Assembly (NCBI GenBank): GCA_905183005.1
Contig: CAJJDO010000161.1
Location: 62,001-126,000 of the forward strand
Reading direction: 5' to 3'
DNA length: 64,000 bases
From: Paramecium pentaurelia
Lineage: Eukaryota; Ciliophora; Oligohymenophorea; Peniculida; Parameciidae
The notes below the pieces were generated by a model that saw only the letters and a program-made list of their open reading frames with translations, was not told where the DNA came from and did not search any database. The position numbers and the translations under genes are program-made. The stretch's first letter is position 1; each line of letters opens with the position of its first letter. Shown in pieces: positions 49,790-60,860 of the stretch.

Positions 49790-51391
49790 TCATCTATTGT
49801 TTCTACTGATATAATCTCTATATTTTTTTAATGCCTTTCTAACATCATGTATATTAGATTATGCAATCTTCATTATCAAATCTTTAATAGATAATAATTC
49901 TTTGTCATCTGATTTTCCAACCCAAGATTATATGACTAATCCATTCTCTTATTACAATTGAAAATTTATAGGAGTATTATCAATTATGATTGTTTTCTCT
50001 AAAGGTCTACCTATTTTACTTAAATCCTATTTTTAAGATTAAATAATACTTTAATAAAATGAATTCCATTATATATTGTGTGATGTCGATATAATCTATG
50101 ATCAATCAAATGATCACATTGAATTTGAGAGATAGCATTATCTGCATACTTTATAATATTTAATGTTTTACATTTTACTAGCTTGCTGTAAATAGGATTA
50201 TTTCACAAAATGATTTAATACTTTCGAGAAATTGGAATAACCATGGTCTTGATATAAATTTATTCAATTATTCACTCTAAATATCATATTAATTTATACA
50301 AAATGTCCCATTGTTTCATCCAAATCCATTATTATACACAATTATTTTTATAATGGTGATTTAATGAATGGACTATTCATAAGATCTACACTCACTTAAG
50401 ATTTTCTTTTATGAATAACATGAGATGCTTTAAACAAAGTTTTTAATGGAGATTGATACTCTTGTTTTTTTATTTATGTTGTTGACAAATAAATAGCATT
50501 TCTTAATTGTGGTCTGCTTATTGTAACATCCAAAACATTTAAATGTTATAATTAATATCTGCATGTTATTATAATTGCTTGTATACCCTAATTATCATTA
50601 TGTAATAATTTTTCAATTATAGACTTAATAAAACAATTATTTTTTTTTATTTCTTATATAAAACTTAAGCAAGGATTATTCTTCTCCAAAATTACATCAA
50701 TCTTTTATTATAATTACTCAACTAATTAATTCCTCTACTTTAGATGTTTAATCATTTTATTCAAAAATAGAGCAAAATTCTCTATTAGTAATTTTATTAA
50801 GACTGTCATTTCTTACTAATAATTCTGTTAATTGTGAAGTAAGTTTTCTTTCAATTAACATTGTATAAATGAAAATACAATATCACTTAAGAAAATACAT
50901 TCCCAAAGTACCTTTTAAGTTGTTGAACGAGCAAAGAAATAAAGATATTATTCTTGTCTAAAATCAAACACTGCTTCCCAATATAATTAAAAATTCAGTT
51001 ATTCTTTTTTATTTTATAGATTCTCTAAAATAGCCTTCATATTTTATAATTGAATTTGTCCTGCATTAATATCAAATGAATGATTAATTTGCATGAATGT
51101 ATCAGCTTATGAATTAGGTCTTGTGAATGTAGATGAGAAAGTTCCTTTCATACGATCTGTTTATCTGGTTGTACTTCTTTTAATGTTTTCACTATCCTAT
51201 TCAAGATATTTCAAAGTTCTTTTGGCCTACAATAATGGGGTTTCGAGTAATTTTCTCTAATTTTATAATTCTCTGATCACATGGTAATTACTGCTATACT
51301 TAATTGTAAAATATTCTAATTCAAGTTTTCATTTACTTGTTATTTCATCTGAACTTTTTTCAAATTGTGCTAATACTAAAGACTGTTTCAT
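49790..51391 (-). CDS. FCP1/SCP-type (NIF) HAD-family protein phosphatase with long N-terminal region (503 aa)
   Basis: The C-terminal 180 residues form an FCP1-homology phosphatase domain, which acts on phospho-Ser such as that of the RNA polymerase II tail in family members. Catalytic motif I is CIIMDLDETMGHF (DxDxT), followed by SRPWLFQFLESI, EIILFTASQQNYAD, DHRLYRHHTIYNGIHFIKDL and motif III/IV IIIDNTPINF. The 320-residue N-terminal part is helical, Gln-rich and of unknown function. Four introns (21, 23, 23, 23 nt) leave exactly 504 codons. The start is MKQSLVLAQFEKSSDE; a short upstream frame cannot be spliced on. Confidence 0.88.
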
Positions 51392-52287
51392 TGATTATTA
51401 TTTTTTATAATAAATAAATCAAAACTTCATTAAATTATTCATTTTCTTTTTCAGTATATTATATGTTTTATCTAAATCTTCAATCAATTTATACACAATC
51501 TTAAATTTAAGAGCATTACGATTAAGAGTTATTTTACACTTACTATATCGTAATAATATCATACTTAAGAATTATAGTTAATATATAAATTAATACTATT
51601 TTATGATATAATTCTAACCTATTATCCTTTTAGGTCTAAAAATAATATCAAAAATTAATATTTTAAGTTTATAAAATTAAAAGTAGTTCGCATAATAGTT
51701 ATTAAATGACAAAGATGCTTTCGATAATTTATAAAAAAATAATAGATCTTTTTTTATGGATATCTAATGAAATGTAAAAAGATCTCTGCTAATTATTTTA
51801 TAATTTGACTTAAAATATGTAATTAATAATATAGAAGTTTGAATTATCTATTTTTTAATTAATCTAAAATCAGTAATATTTATTTAATCTAGAACCAAAT
51901 TAAAAACCATAAATCAATCTATTTTTTGAATTTAGAAATGATAGTTGAAGATTTTTAGAAATGATCAACCATAAAGTCTTGAGCACTAATTAAGTTTATT
52001 CATTAAATTTATAATGATTGAATTTCATCTTGTTATTAGAATAAATAAATAATCTAAATAAATACTTTTTATTTTAAGATTCTTTTCTTTTTTCTCAAAA
52101 TTAAAGTTCTTTTTCTGAAAGTAATATTATAGAAAATAAACAATGTAAAGTATTAGAATTTCAACTCATTTTGATATTAATAATTAATTTATGTTTAAAT
52201 AATTGATTAAATAGATATGTTATTTATTCTTACTTTATATAAATTAAATATAATTATCTTATTAATTATATGAATAATAAATTTTAA
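51392..52287. other. Intergenic, about 900 bp
   Basis: AT-rich spacer between the 5' end of the phosphatase gene and the 3' end of H2A. A 48-codon minus-strand frame near 51424-51570 is too short to support. No RNA gene or repeat is seen. Confidence 0.5.
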
Positions 52288-52689
52288 TCAAACAGCTTGG
52301 CTTGGATCTTCTTTAGCTGAATATAAATGAGGATGGATATTAGGTAAAACTCCTCCATCAGCAATTGTTGTATTTGCCATTAATTTATTCAATTCATCAT
52401 CATTTCTAATGGCTAAGAGAATGTGTCTTGGATTAATTCTATTCTTTTTGTTATCTTTGGCAGCATTTCCAGCAAGTTCTAAGACTTCAGCAGCCAAATA
52501 TTCAAGCACAGCTGACAAATAAACTGGAGCACCTGCACCAACTCTTTCTGTATATCTGCCTTATTTCAAATATCTTGAAACTCTTCCGACTGGGAATTAT
52601 AAACCGGCTTTGTGTGATCTAGAAACTGATTTATGAGCTCCAGCTGCCTTTCCTCCTTTACCTGCTTTTCCTTTTCCACCTGATGACAT
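52288..52689 (-). CDS. Histone H2A
   Basis: Core nucleosomal histone, 133 residues, intronless. N-terminal tail MSSGGKGKAGKGGKAAGAH, then the hallmark AGLQFPVGRVSRYLKQGRY, APVYLSAVLEYLAAEVLELA, and RINPRHILLAIRNDDELNKL. The C-terminal tail ends KEDPSQAV; an SQ pair is near the end but lacks the acidic residue of the classical H2A.X motif SQ(E/D)x. Only one in-frame TAA (the Gln of LQFP) occurs, and codon use is less AT-biased than in its neighbours, as expected for a highly expressed gene. Two inverted CCAAT boxes lie upstream. Confidence 0.97.
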
Positions 52690-52765
52690 TTCTTTTTATT
52701 TATTTATCTTCATGCTAAGACACATCAATTTTAAACATATTATTTATTCTTTTTTTCTTTTAATT

Positions 52766-52819
52766 ATCCAATCATATTTTAGATTTCAATAATCTACAAC
52801 AATAAAGAATATCCAATCA
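52766..52819 (-). promoter_or_regulatory. Paired inverted CCAAT elements upstream of H2A
   Basis: Two identical 9-mers ATCCAATCA at 52766-52774 and 52811-52819 (TGATTGGAT on the H2A sense strand) stand 77 and 122 bp before the H2A start, with 45 bp between repeat starts. In many eukaryotes CCAAT elements occur in histone promoters; activity here is inferred from position and repetition only. The remainder of 52690-53113 is AT-rich without a gene. Confidence 0.5.
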
Positions 52820-53113
52820 CATCTCAAGAAACCTTCTTCACACCATATTTCTCAACTATATTCTTGCCAAACAACTTTAATTACATTTTAATTTTTAAAA
52901 GATACATACTAAGATATCATTAAAATAATTTTATATAATTAAATTTATTATTAATTCATTTGATAATATATTAAATTAATACACATAAAGGAAGTTTTAA
53001 GTATATATAACTTCTCTTATATATTCTAATTAGTAAATTTTTTAATTACCTAATAAATCATTTGGATAAATAAATTTATTTAGTAAACAAAAATTTACAT
53101 GCTAATAATTATA

Positions 53114-53835
53114 ATGAAATAATAAAGAAGATAAATAAACTTAATTGAAGGAAAATTAATTGATGAAGCGGAATCAGATATTTAGAATGCAGAATAATAA
53201 GCTAAAAGGTTATAAAATATATAAAAGAAACAATAACATTAATAATTTTTGACAATAAATAGAATTTTTGAAAAAGAAAATTGAAAAAAGTCTTTAGAAA
53301 TTTGAATTAAGAAAAGCAAAAAAAAAATTTAACTTACAGGAAGAGGAATAGAAAAGAAAATTTAAGCAGAATAAAATAAAAAGACCAAGTGAAGTTTGAC
53401 AAATAAGAGGTAAAATGAAATTATGAGAGAAGAAAAGAACAAAAGAACAAAGAGTATAATGAAAAATTAGCAAATTATATAAACTTAAGTAAATTAATTT
53501 AATAAGAGTAAGTTAGTGCTGAATTAGTTATACATAAAACTGAGGCTTTGGACATGATTAAACAATTAGAAATGTTAAGGTAATTAAATAGTTTATATTT
53601 AATAGATGAAAGATAATATATTCATAGAAAATAAAATGAAATTGAGGCATGTTATTCAATCTAAATAAACAGAGTTTATTAAAATATATCAAAACTAGAT
53701 AGGAATGCAAAAGAGTGAATTGTTGAATTAGAGAAATCAAATAATTAAATTAGAACCCTCATAATATAATTTATTTAAGATCAAAGAGAAGAAAAATAAT
53801 TATTTAACAATTTATAATAGGAATTACAATTATGA
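53114..53835 (+). pseudogene. Frame-disrupted coiled-coil gene
   Basis: Starts MKQQRRQINLIEGKLIDEAE. The sequence is heptad-rich and coding-like throughout, but the frame must change twice in A-rich stretches (near 53265-53285 and near 53375-53395), and TGA codons interrupt the last frame (near 53413 and 53716, the latter in RNAKE-TGA-IVELEKSNNQI). An 18-nt segment GTAAAATG..ATTATGAG could be an intron at the first TGA; no acceptable introns were found for the others. The final part ends LFNNLQQELQL then TGA. It could once have been the N-terminal half of the following C2 gene. Decay, assembly error or unusual introns are the alternatives. Confidence 0.5.
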
Positions 53836-53863
53836 ATAATAATAAATATAATTATATAATAAA

Positions 53864-54458
53864 ATGAAATGCGAAGTGAAAACTGTTAAACTAAAAATTC
53901 TAGGACTGACTGATTTAAGTAAAATTATCAGAAATTCTTCTTATGAAATAAAAGTATATTTTGGAGGTGCAAGAAAAGAAACTAAAATATTAAATTACTA
54001 TGTTGGTATATAATTATATAATTAGATTAGCATCTGAATAAATTGAAATAAATTAGGATTTAGAATTGAGCAGTATTCATGGAAAACAATTACAATTTTG
54101 GTTATTTGATAAATTGAAAAATAAGTTTATTGGAGCAGGATCTTATGAATTGAGTGAAAACTAGGTTGAAGGATTTCAATTATTAGATTTAAAAATTGAT
54201 TCAGTTATAACATCTGTTTTAATGTTTGAATTGGCTGTTGAAGTTAAGGATATTTATTAGCCTGTAATTTTAGAAGACGATAATGTGATTTTGAAGAAAG
54301 ATGACTCAGAAGAAAAAAGAAAAGAAGAAGAAAGGATGGAACAAGAAGAGAAACTTAGAAAATAATAAGAAGAGGAAAGGAGATTATTATAAAAATAAAA
54401 TAAAGTTTCGATTGTTACATTAACTAATAGATATGTTGAAGATTAATCTTATTATTGA
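53864..54458 (+). CDS. Small C2-like domain protein (189 aa)
   Basis: Starts MKCEVKTVKLKILGLTDLSK. The first 120 residues have the alternating beta pattern of a C2 domain: SYEIKVYFGGARKETKIL, then LQFWLFDKLKNKFIGAGSYE and LLDLKIDS. The usual Ca2+-binding aspartates are not conserved, so Ca2+ binding is unlikely. A highly charged Glu/Arg/Lys helix (EEKRKEEERMEQEEKLRKQQ) and a short tail follow. One 25-nt intron leaves exactly 190 codons. The frame stays open upstream into the broken coiled-coil region, so the annotated start may not be original. The stop is only 25 bp from that of the convergent channel gene, separated by a TA repeat. Confidence 0.7.
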
Positions 54459-54483
54459 ATAATATATATATATATATATAATA

Positions 54484-57400
54484 TCAATATGATTTTATTT
54501 CCACCTTAGTAGGTTTTTTGAATTTATTTATTATTCGCTTTACACTGAAAATAAATGTATATTTTGATGGAATAAATCTAGATAATTTCCACTTCAAAAA
54601 TAAGTTTATTCTATTGATTACATTTTAGTAGTTATCAATAGGATAATATAGATTATAAGAGTACATTCTCTCAAATTCTTCAGATTGCTAATCCGCTCTT
54701 TTATACATACTTAAATCAACCATACCTATTCCAGTTGGTATGCGAATATTAGATCTAATAATTGGGCTAACAGTTGATCTAAATTAAGTAATAGTCCCTT
54801 ATCTTATAGGAATAGTTGATAATTTAGATGAAAATCTTTTCATTGATTATCTAACTTATGAAGAACTTTAACTTTGTCTTCCTAATTATCTTCCATATGG
54901 AGAACTGGTTTGTTCATCTGAATGTTGTCTATTTGATAAATTTAAAGTATCAGAGTCTTCTTCCCTTATTCTTGATAAATTCTTTTTCATTTTATCTACA
55001 ATATTACTTGGTGGCCTTGATTTAGTGTTATTTCTTAATCTTTATGATTTTTTTTAACTTTGTTAACTATCAGTGTCTCCTTTGAATGTAAGATGTGGAG
55101 TATTTTTGATTCTTTTGACAGATGGAATAGGGACTTCATTAGCAATTAATTATGAAGAAGTAGCTGTTTGTATCAATTATTAAGCTTACAATGGATCTTA
55201 TGGTGTTGATGTTCTTTTAATTTTTTATGGTTCTTATGGTACCAATGAAAACTTATATAGTTATTATTGCTGCTATTAGAAATCTGCTTAATATTAGAAT
55301 TGAGCTGTGCTTAGAGTTCCTTTTTAGTTGTTCGGTCTTATGATAAACATTTAATCATTTTCATCACATATTTCTTGTAGAACTTTAGAATTCTCTTTAA
55401 CTTAATCTTATTATTTTAATATGCTAACAATAGTTCTACAATAGAATATCAATATTACCCATCCTATTTATCTACAAGCCTATTATCAGAATAAACTTCA
55501 TCACTTTAGTAATCATCACTTAATTCAGAACATGATTCTAATTCATCATCTTAAAAATCCTCATCATCTTCATCTTCATCATCATCATATATGATATCAT
55601 ATTTTAATCTAAATATTTTTAGTGCATCATAATTTTACTATGATTAAATTTATTAATTTTACAATCAATCTTGAAAATATTCTATTAAAATCTTTTCTTC
55701 CATCTCTAGGTGTTCTAGAAAAGCTAGACCTGCATTATTAATTATAGTTTTCTTATTTGTATACTTTTTCAAGATCTGGAGTATATCTCCAAATAGGACA
55801 CTTAGATATCAAATGATCTGAAGATTGACAAGAGTAACAACCCATATTTATAATATTAAATTATTGATTCAAAAAAGAATGTCTAATAAAGTAATATCTT
55901 TCATGATCAATCTTATTTTATTAAATTAATTAGATAAATTTTGATTATTAGATCTTATATAATGAAACAAAACCTTTTGCTTTAGCAGAAGCTTATCTTA
56001 ATTATCCTGAAAAAAATGAATATTCACCAAAAGAGTCTCCAGAAATCAAATTAGCAAACTGAGTATTTTAGTCAAGTATTGAGATTTCACCAGAATCAAT
56101 AATATACAATGAGTTATCATCTTGTTTATTCTTTTAAATAACAAATTCATTTGGATTAAATTTAACATATTCCATAATTTAGGTCAAATTTTTAAGTGTA
56201 TCTTTCGAAAATTTGAACAGAGATTTACAATTAAACAAAGCCTTGATTCTCATTTATAGAAACAATTCTTCTTTAAGTGCAGGTGAAAGTTATTAAATTA
56301 ATATTTACATCTAATTTTCTAAATGTATATAACAATATTACCTAATCATCTTTATTATCCTATTATTAAATAAATCTAATATAATTCCTTATTCTGGCTG
56401 ACATCTATTATGTAATCCCTCTTTTAGATAAAAAATTATTCATTAATTCCATCTATCTTAAACTATTGTTATAATTCTAGTATTGCTATTTCATCATAAA
56501 ACCTGTATGTTTGATAATAAATGCTATTAACCAACAGGATATAAACATTATTATAGTTGAATATATTAGTTCTACATTTGTTTTAATATGGATCAATCCT
56601 AATCCAATATTTAATAACAAACTTGTATTTATATAAATAGCATAACAATATCTTGTCCATTCATCCTCATCCTAAATATTTAATGTCATTATCCAAGAAT
56701 TTTATTCTTCTATTCCTATAAAATGCCAGAAACAAGAACATGAATGAATTGCATATACTACTATCACAAATATCTTATAGCAACCAATATCAAATGGTAG
56801 AAAATCATTTATTCGAAACATTAAGAAGTTCAATTTCTAAACTCCTAAACCAATTTCAAATAATAAAATACACCAAATCAATACCTAATTTGTAAATAAA
56901 AATAATAATAAAATTGTACTCACTAAATAAAGAATATCAATTAAAGTTTGACTTTTAACACATTATAATTGGTACTTTATATCGAAATTTACAAAATTAC
57001 CCTCTTTAATTTAAGGCTTTATATAATTTAATGCCAAATCTGAACCAATTATTAAGATAGCTAATATTTCAAAAACAAGGTTTGTTTCTTGTTTAAAACT
57101 TACTTTGAATGGCAACCAAATACACAACATTATAATAAAAACTATGACGATTACATCCCAAAAAACAAAACATAAAGGATCAATATATTATTTATTCTTA
57201 CTATCTTAAATAGTATAATGAATACTATCTTCTAAATAGTTTTCAATTAATAATTATTTTTAATATCCATTAAAATAATTATCTCGATATATGTATGCTT
57301 TTTAAAGAAGAGTTTAAGCGAATTTTCTAACAAACTTTTTGTCAAATAAGTTTCTACTTACAGATTCAGTCAAATTAAGTTCAGAATAAAGCTGTTACTT

Positions 57401-57745
57401 GCGTGAGGATCGCATTCCTGAATTAAATTAACTTTTCTTTAATCTCTTTGTTCCTGACTCATCAACGTTTTTACTGTCAGCTCCTTCAGAATTCACATTC
57501 AATGTCTTAGCTTTTCTACCCTAATCAAAATGATTTAATCCATTTTCTCTATAAGAAATGAAAGATCTTAATGGTTCTGTTATTGGAGATGGGCAGTTGA
57601 TAAATGATGAGTTTATTGTTGGAGGTTTTAAATCTGATGGTGTTTGCATTAGTTTAGGTAATTATGATTATGAAATGTATTGCCGTTTGACTAATTCTAA
57701 ATTATGGGACTCATTATCAAAGGAAGAACTGTAAGAATTGTGCAT
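54484..57745 (-). CDS. Six-TM CNBD potassium-channel-family protein with variant pore
   Basis: EAG/HCN/CNG-like channel. A disordered N-terminus (MHNSYSSSFDNESHNLELVK) precedes S1, which opens with the family-type sequence IDPLCFVFWDVIVIVFIIML; S2-S6 follow. The P-loop is EWTRYCYAIYINTSLLLNIG, then LGLI: the filter reads NIGLG where K+ channels have T(V/I)GYG. After S6 come a C-linker and a cyclic-nucleotide-binding domain (ILDSGEISIL, then SGDSFGEYSF). A CCHC zinc knuckle, CYSCQSSDHLISKC, follows, then an acidic run and a long Ser/Gln tail ending PTKVEIKSY. Several 23-25 nt introns interrupt it; the length of about 1030 residues is approximate. Direct gating by cAMP or cGMP is possible but unproven. 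Confidence 0.88.
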
Positions 57746-58468
57746 TTTTATTTTAATAATTATATTATATTATATTTGAAATAAATTATTTTAAATAAGT
57801 TAATATTATTGCCAAACATATTAAAACAAATTTTAATTTTAGATAAATATCTAGACCATATCTCTAAAAAAAAAACATTATTAATATTTTAGTATCAACA
57901 AATTATCTCAAAAAAGTGATTTAATTTTTTATATTTTATCAACTATGAAATGAGTTTTTTAAATCTATTCAAATTATTAATCAAACTTTATATAGAATAA
58001 TTAAATATCAAATTTTATAAATTGAATAATTCTTAGCTATTTTTATAAAATAACAAAGAATTTGTAGATATCTTAGTCTTTTCAACTGTTATGAATACAA
58101 AGAAATCTACTATACTTTGATTTAAGAAAATTCATTAAAAATCAATCTTAAGGAATATTCTTTATAGGTATAAATTAATAAATAGCTGTTCTTTATGTTC
58201 ATGATAATATTCCATGAACATAAAACATTAAAATCTAAATAAATAACTATTTTTGGATTAATAGGATTAATTTTGAATTAGATATTACTTATTATTAATA
58301 GCTCATAAAAATCAATTAGATAATAAAAGAGAAGAGAATGAAGTAGCTAGATCCCTTATTTAAATGATTAATGAATTGATTTAATATCCTTATCGTCTGT
58401 TCTTAATCAATCTAAAGATTAAAAAATAAAAATAAGATTAATGATTTTCAACTAAAAATTTAACCTAA
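57746..58468. other. Intergenic, about 720 bp
   Basis: AT-rich spacer upstream of the channel gene and downstream of the CHIP-like gene. It has no coding frame of quality but contains the perfect hairpin listed separately. Confidence 0.55.
58192..58224. repeat. Perfect inverted repeat, 12-bp arms, 9-nt loop
   Basis: Arms TTTATGTTCATG (58192-58203) and CATGAACATAAA (58213-58224) are exact reverse complements around ATAATATTC. The stem contains G/C positions, so it is less likely to be chance than the pure A/T palindromes of this genome. It lies mid-spacer, about 450 bp upstream of the channel start and 245 bp beyond the CHIP stop. Role unknown. Confidence 0.75.
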
Positions 58469-59553
58469 TCATTCAAATTTTATTGCTTTGTAGTCTTCTT
58501 CTTATTCTATTCCAATCCATCCATATTTTTTTTTTAATTCACTTATACCTAAAAGTAATTACAGATTAAGTCTTGCAGTTTATGGAATAATTTGCTCTCT
58601 TGTTATAGGATCTGTACAACCATTCTAAGTGAATTATTAAAAGATGCCATTTTTTTCATAAGTCTAACCGGTATTAAATAGAATAGGTTCATTCATAATC
58701 TCATATGATATTACACATATAAATGATTAAGGTATTGGTATTTCTTAAAGCATCTTTTTTTAAGTTTACTTTTCTAAATAATTCCAATCTAATTTAACCT
58801 TTCTACTTTATGCTAATTCAGCAAGAATACTTTTTAAAGATTAGATATCTATTAAAATATAATTTTATGTTAATACTTCTTCTATCCATTTCTTAAGCGA
58901 TCAAAAAAACCATCCTTTTTCCTTTTCCTAAATTCTAATTTATTAGAACCTTCAATTTATTCTTTTATTAGTCAGCATTATCCTTTATATACTCATATGC
59001 TTTAAGATAATAATAATATACTACCCTAGTCTAAGTATTGCAAACCTCTATGAGCCTATTTTATTAATTATTCACTTATTTATGGACTCTTCTATACTTC
59101 TAGCAGAATTATTGTTCCATAAATGAAATATGCTCTAGCATTTGTTTAATCAATTTTAATTGCTTATTCTGCATCTTATTTGGCCTCCTAATATCTATTT
59201 AATAGTCTATATGCCACTGCTCTATTGGAATAGTAAATGGAATCTGTGCCATACAAATTCTAAATATTTATTCATCATACAATAGCTTAAGTATAGCATT
59301 CAATAGCTTTTTAATAGTTTTTTTGAGAGAAAAAGTTATTCCCCTTTATTTTTTCTTCCAATGATTGCTGTTTATTGTCTGTAAACTATGGGGTTGAAGT
59401 AATATTGATGTTTTTCTAACTAGTTTATTATGCCGTAGGCTTTTTAGCAGCTTTGAAGACTTTCCTTTATTACTAAGGCTATTATTATGGGAATATATCT
59501 TCTGGTGGATAATTCATAAATTAATAGGTTTCATTCGAGTGTGCTTATCCCAT
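58469..59553 (-). CDS. CHIP/STUB1-like TPR and U-box E3 ubiquitin ligase (336 aa)
   Basis: Co-chaperone ligase: TPRs bind Hsp70/Hsp90 tails and the U-box recruits an E2 to ubiquitinate misfolded clients (family knowledge). An N-terminal Gln/Pro-rich extension (from MGQAHSNETYQF) precedes TPRs EKIKGNNFFSQKNYQKAIEC, IYYSNRAVAYRLLNRYQEAK and AEQAIKIDQTNARAYF. A helical linker leads to the U-box IPQSFICVISYEIMNEPILF, then TGQTYEKNGIFQQFTQNGC and TDPITREQIIPQ. The U-box corresponds to the IPDYLCGKISFELMREP region of animal CHIP. Three introns (21, 25, 28 nt) leave exactly 337 codons. The length is slightly above animal CHIP because of the N-terminal extension. Confidence 0.88.
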
Positions 59554-59612
59554 TAAAGATTAATAAATTATTAAATTGACTTCAAAAATACAAAACTAAC
59601 ATAATGATTAAA

Positions 59613-60654
59613 TCAAAAAGAGCTTTTACGTTTATTTGTATCATTTCCACCATCATATGCGTGGAAAAATTTCATTAAGTCATCAACTTTCATTTAATCA
59701 AGTTATTCATTATCATCATATTCACTACTGTATATAGAACTAGCCTTTAAGTCTTTATTTTTTAATGCTGATCTATTTTTTGGATCTATTGTTGTTTCTG
59801 AATTATCACATAATATATGATTAATTATATATTTAAATAATCGAATGACTTAAGTATCCTAAATTTAGAAAATTGATAAAATTACTTAAGAACTAATTTT
59901 GATCTCTTCTAAAGAACTTTTTGAATTGTCTTTTAAAAACTATTTAATAGCAAATAACATAATTGCTGCTATTTTAGATTTAGAAATATGTCCATTGAAT
60001 GGTTCCAACAATGGAAATGCAATTGATTTGACTCCTAAGTTTGCTGCTAATTGTAGACAATTAATCATGCATTCATAAATGTTTTATCTCTCATGCGTCT
60101 ATTATGAATCAATCATTTTATCAGTATATATATGAACTCCATCTATTTATTACCTAAGACCCTCTTATAAAGATTCTGTTGGTTAAAAATCAGTAGAACC
60201 ATCAGTAGTAAATGAACTTTTCGGCATCATCATTGTAGTTTCACATCCACTTGATAGCACAGTGTATATAATATAATCAAAGTCCATCTTTTATTAATGT
60301 CTATATTTATACGTCTCCTGCATGTGTATACACTACTTAACCTAATTCAAGTTTTCCACCTTCATTTAAACGTACTTATTTAAGTTCATTCATTACAGAC
60401 TACCCTCCATATTTTCTATTTTAAATAATTATAGAATACTTAAGTAGATCCTCCATATTTTATCCCATTTTAAGTCTTGTGCTTACAATTAAAACAATTG
60501 TGTCGACATCTTCATTAAACAATAGCTTGCTATAACTTAAGTTAATTTGGCAACCAGCAAATGAAGCATGAGCAGCAATGTTAGGTTATAAACTCATTTT
60601 TGAGCTGCTTCCAAAATGATCAGAGCCAGAGCAACATAATGTTTTATTACCCAT
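59613..60654 (-). CDS. Macrodomain protein with N-terminal acylation motif (338 aa)
   Basis: The N-terminus MGNKTLCCSGSDHFG has Gly2 plus a Cys pair, a typical dual myristoyl/palmitoyl membrane-anchor motif (prediction). Residues about 45-250 resemble a macrodomain (ADP-ribose-binding fold): VDTIVLIVSTRLKMG at the first strand-loop, GGKLELGQVVYTHAGDMDFD, then DYIIYTVLSSG and NLGVKSIAFPLLEPFNGH, the last corresponding to kSIAFPxIxxGxxG. The NAAN and GGG loops of active hydrolases are not conserved. The acidic tail ends HAYDGGNDTNKRKSSF. One 25-nt intron gives 339 codons; a second possible 27-nt intron in frame cannot be decided. It lies 60 bp upstream of the CHIP-like gene. Confidence 0.75.
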
Positions 60655-60860
60655 ATTAATATAATTTAATAAAATAAATTTACAATTACTAAATAAAATC
60701 CTTATTTAAGATTAGATCAACGTACATAATATTGAAAATTATCATGAAGAATTAACAATTATTAATATTTTAAATTACTTATTATTAGTATATTTTTTAA
60801 ATAAGCTATTGAAGATTATTGTTATTTTATTGTAAATTTAATATATTGTTCAAAGAATAC

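Noticed and set aside
51424..51570. 48-codon minus-strand frame (MILLRYSKCK...) just upstream of the phosphatase gene
   Set aside because: Considered as a first exon, but no 20-35 nt GT..AG intron joins it to the phosphatase frame; too short to stand alone.
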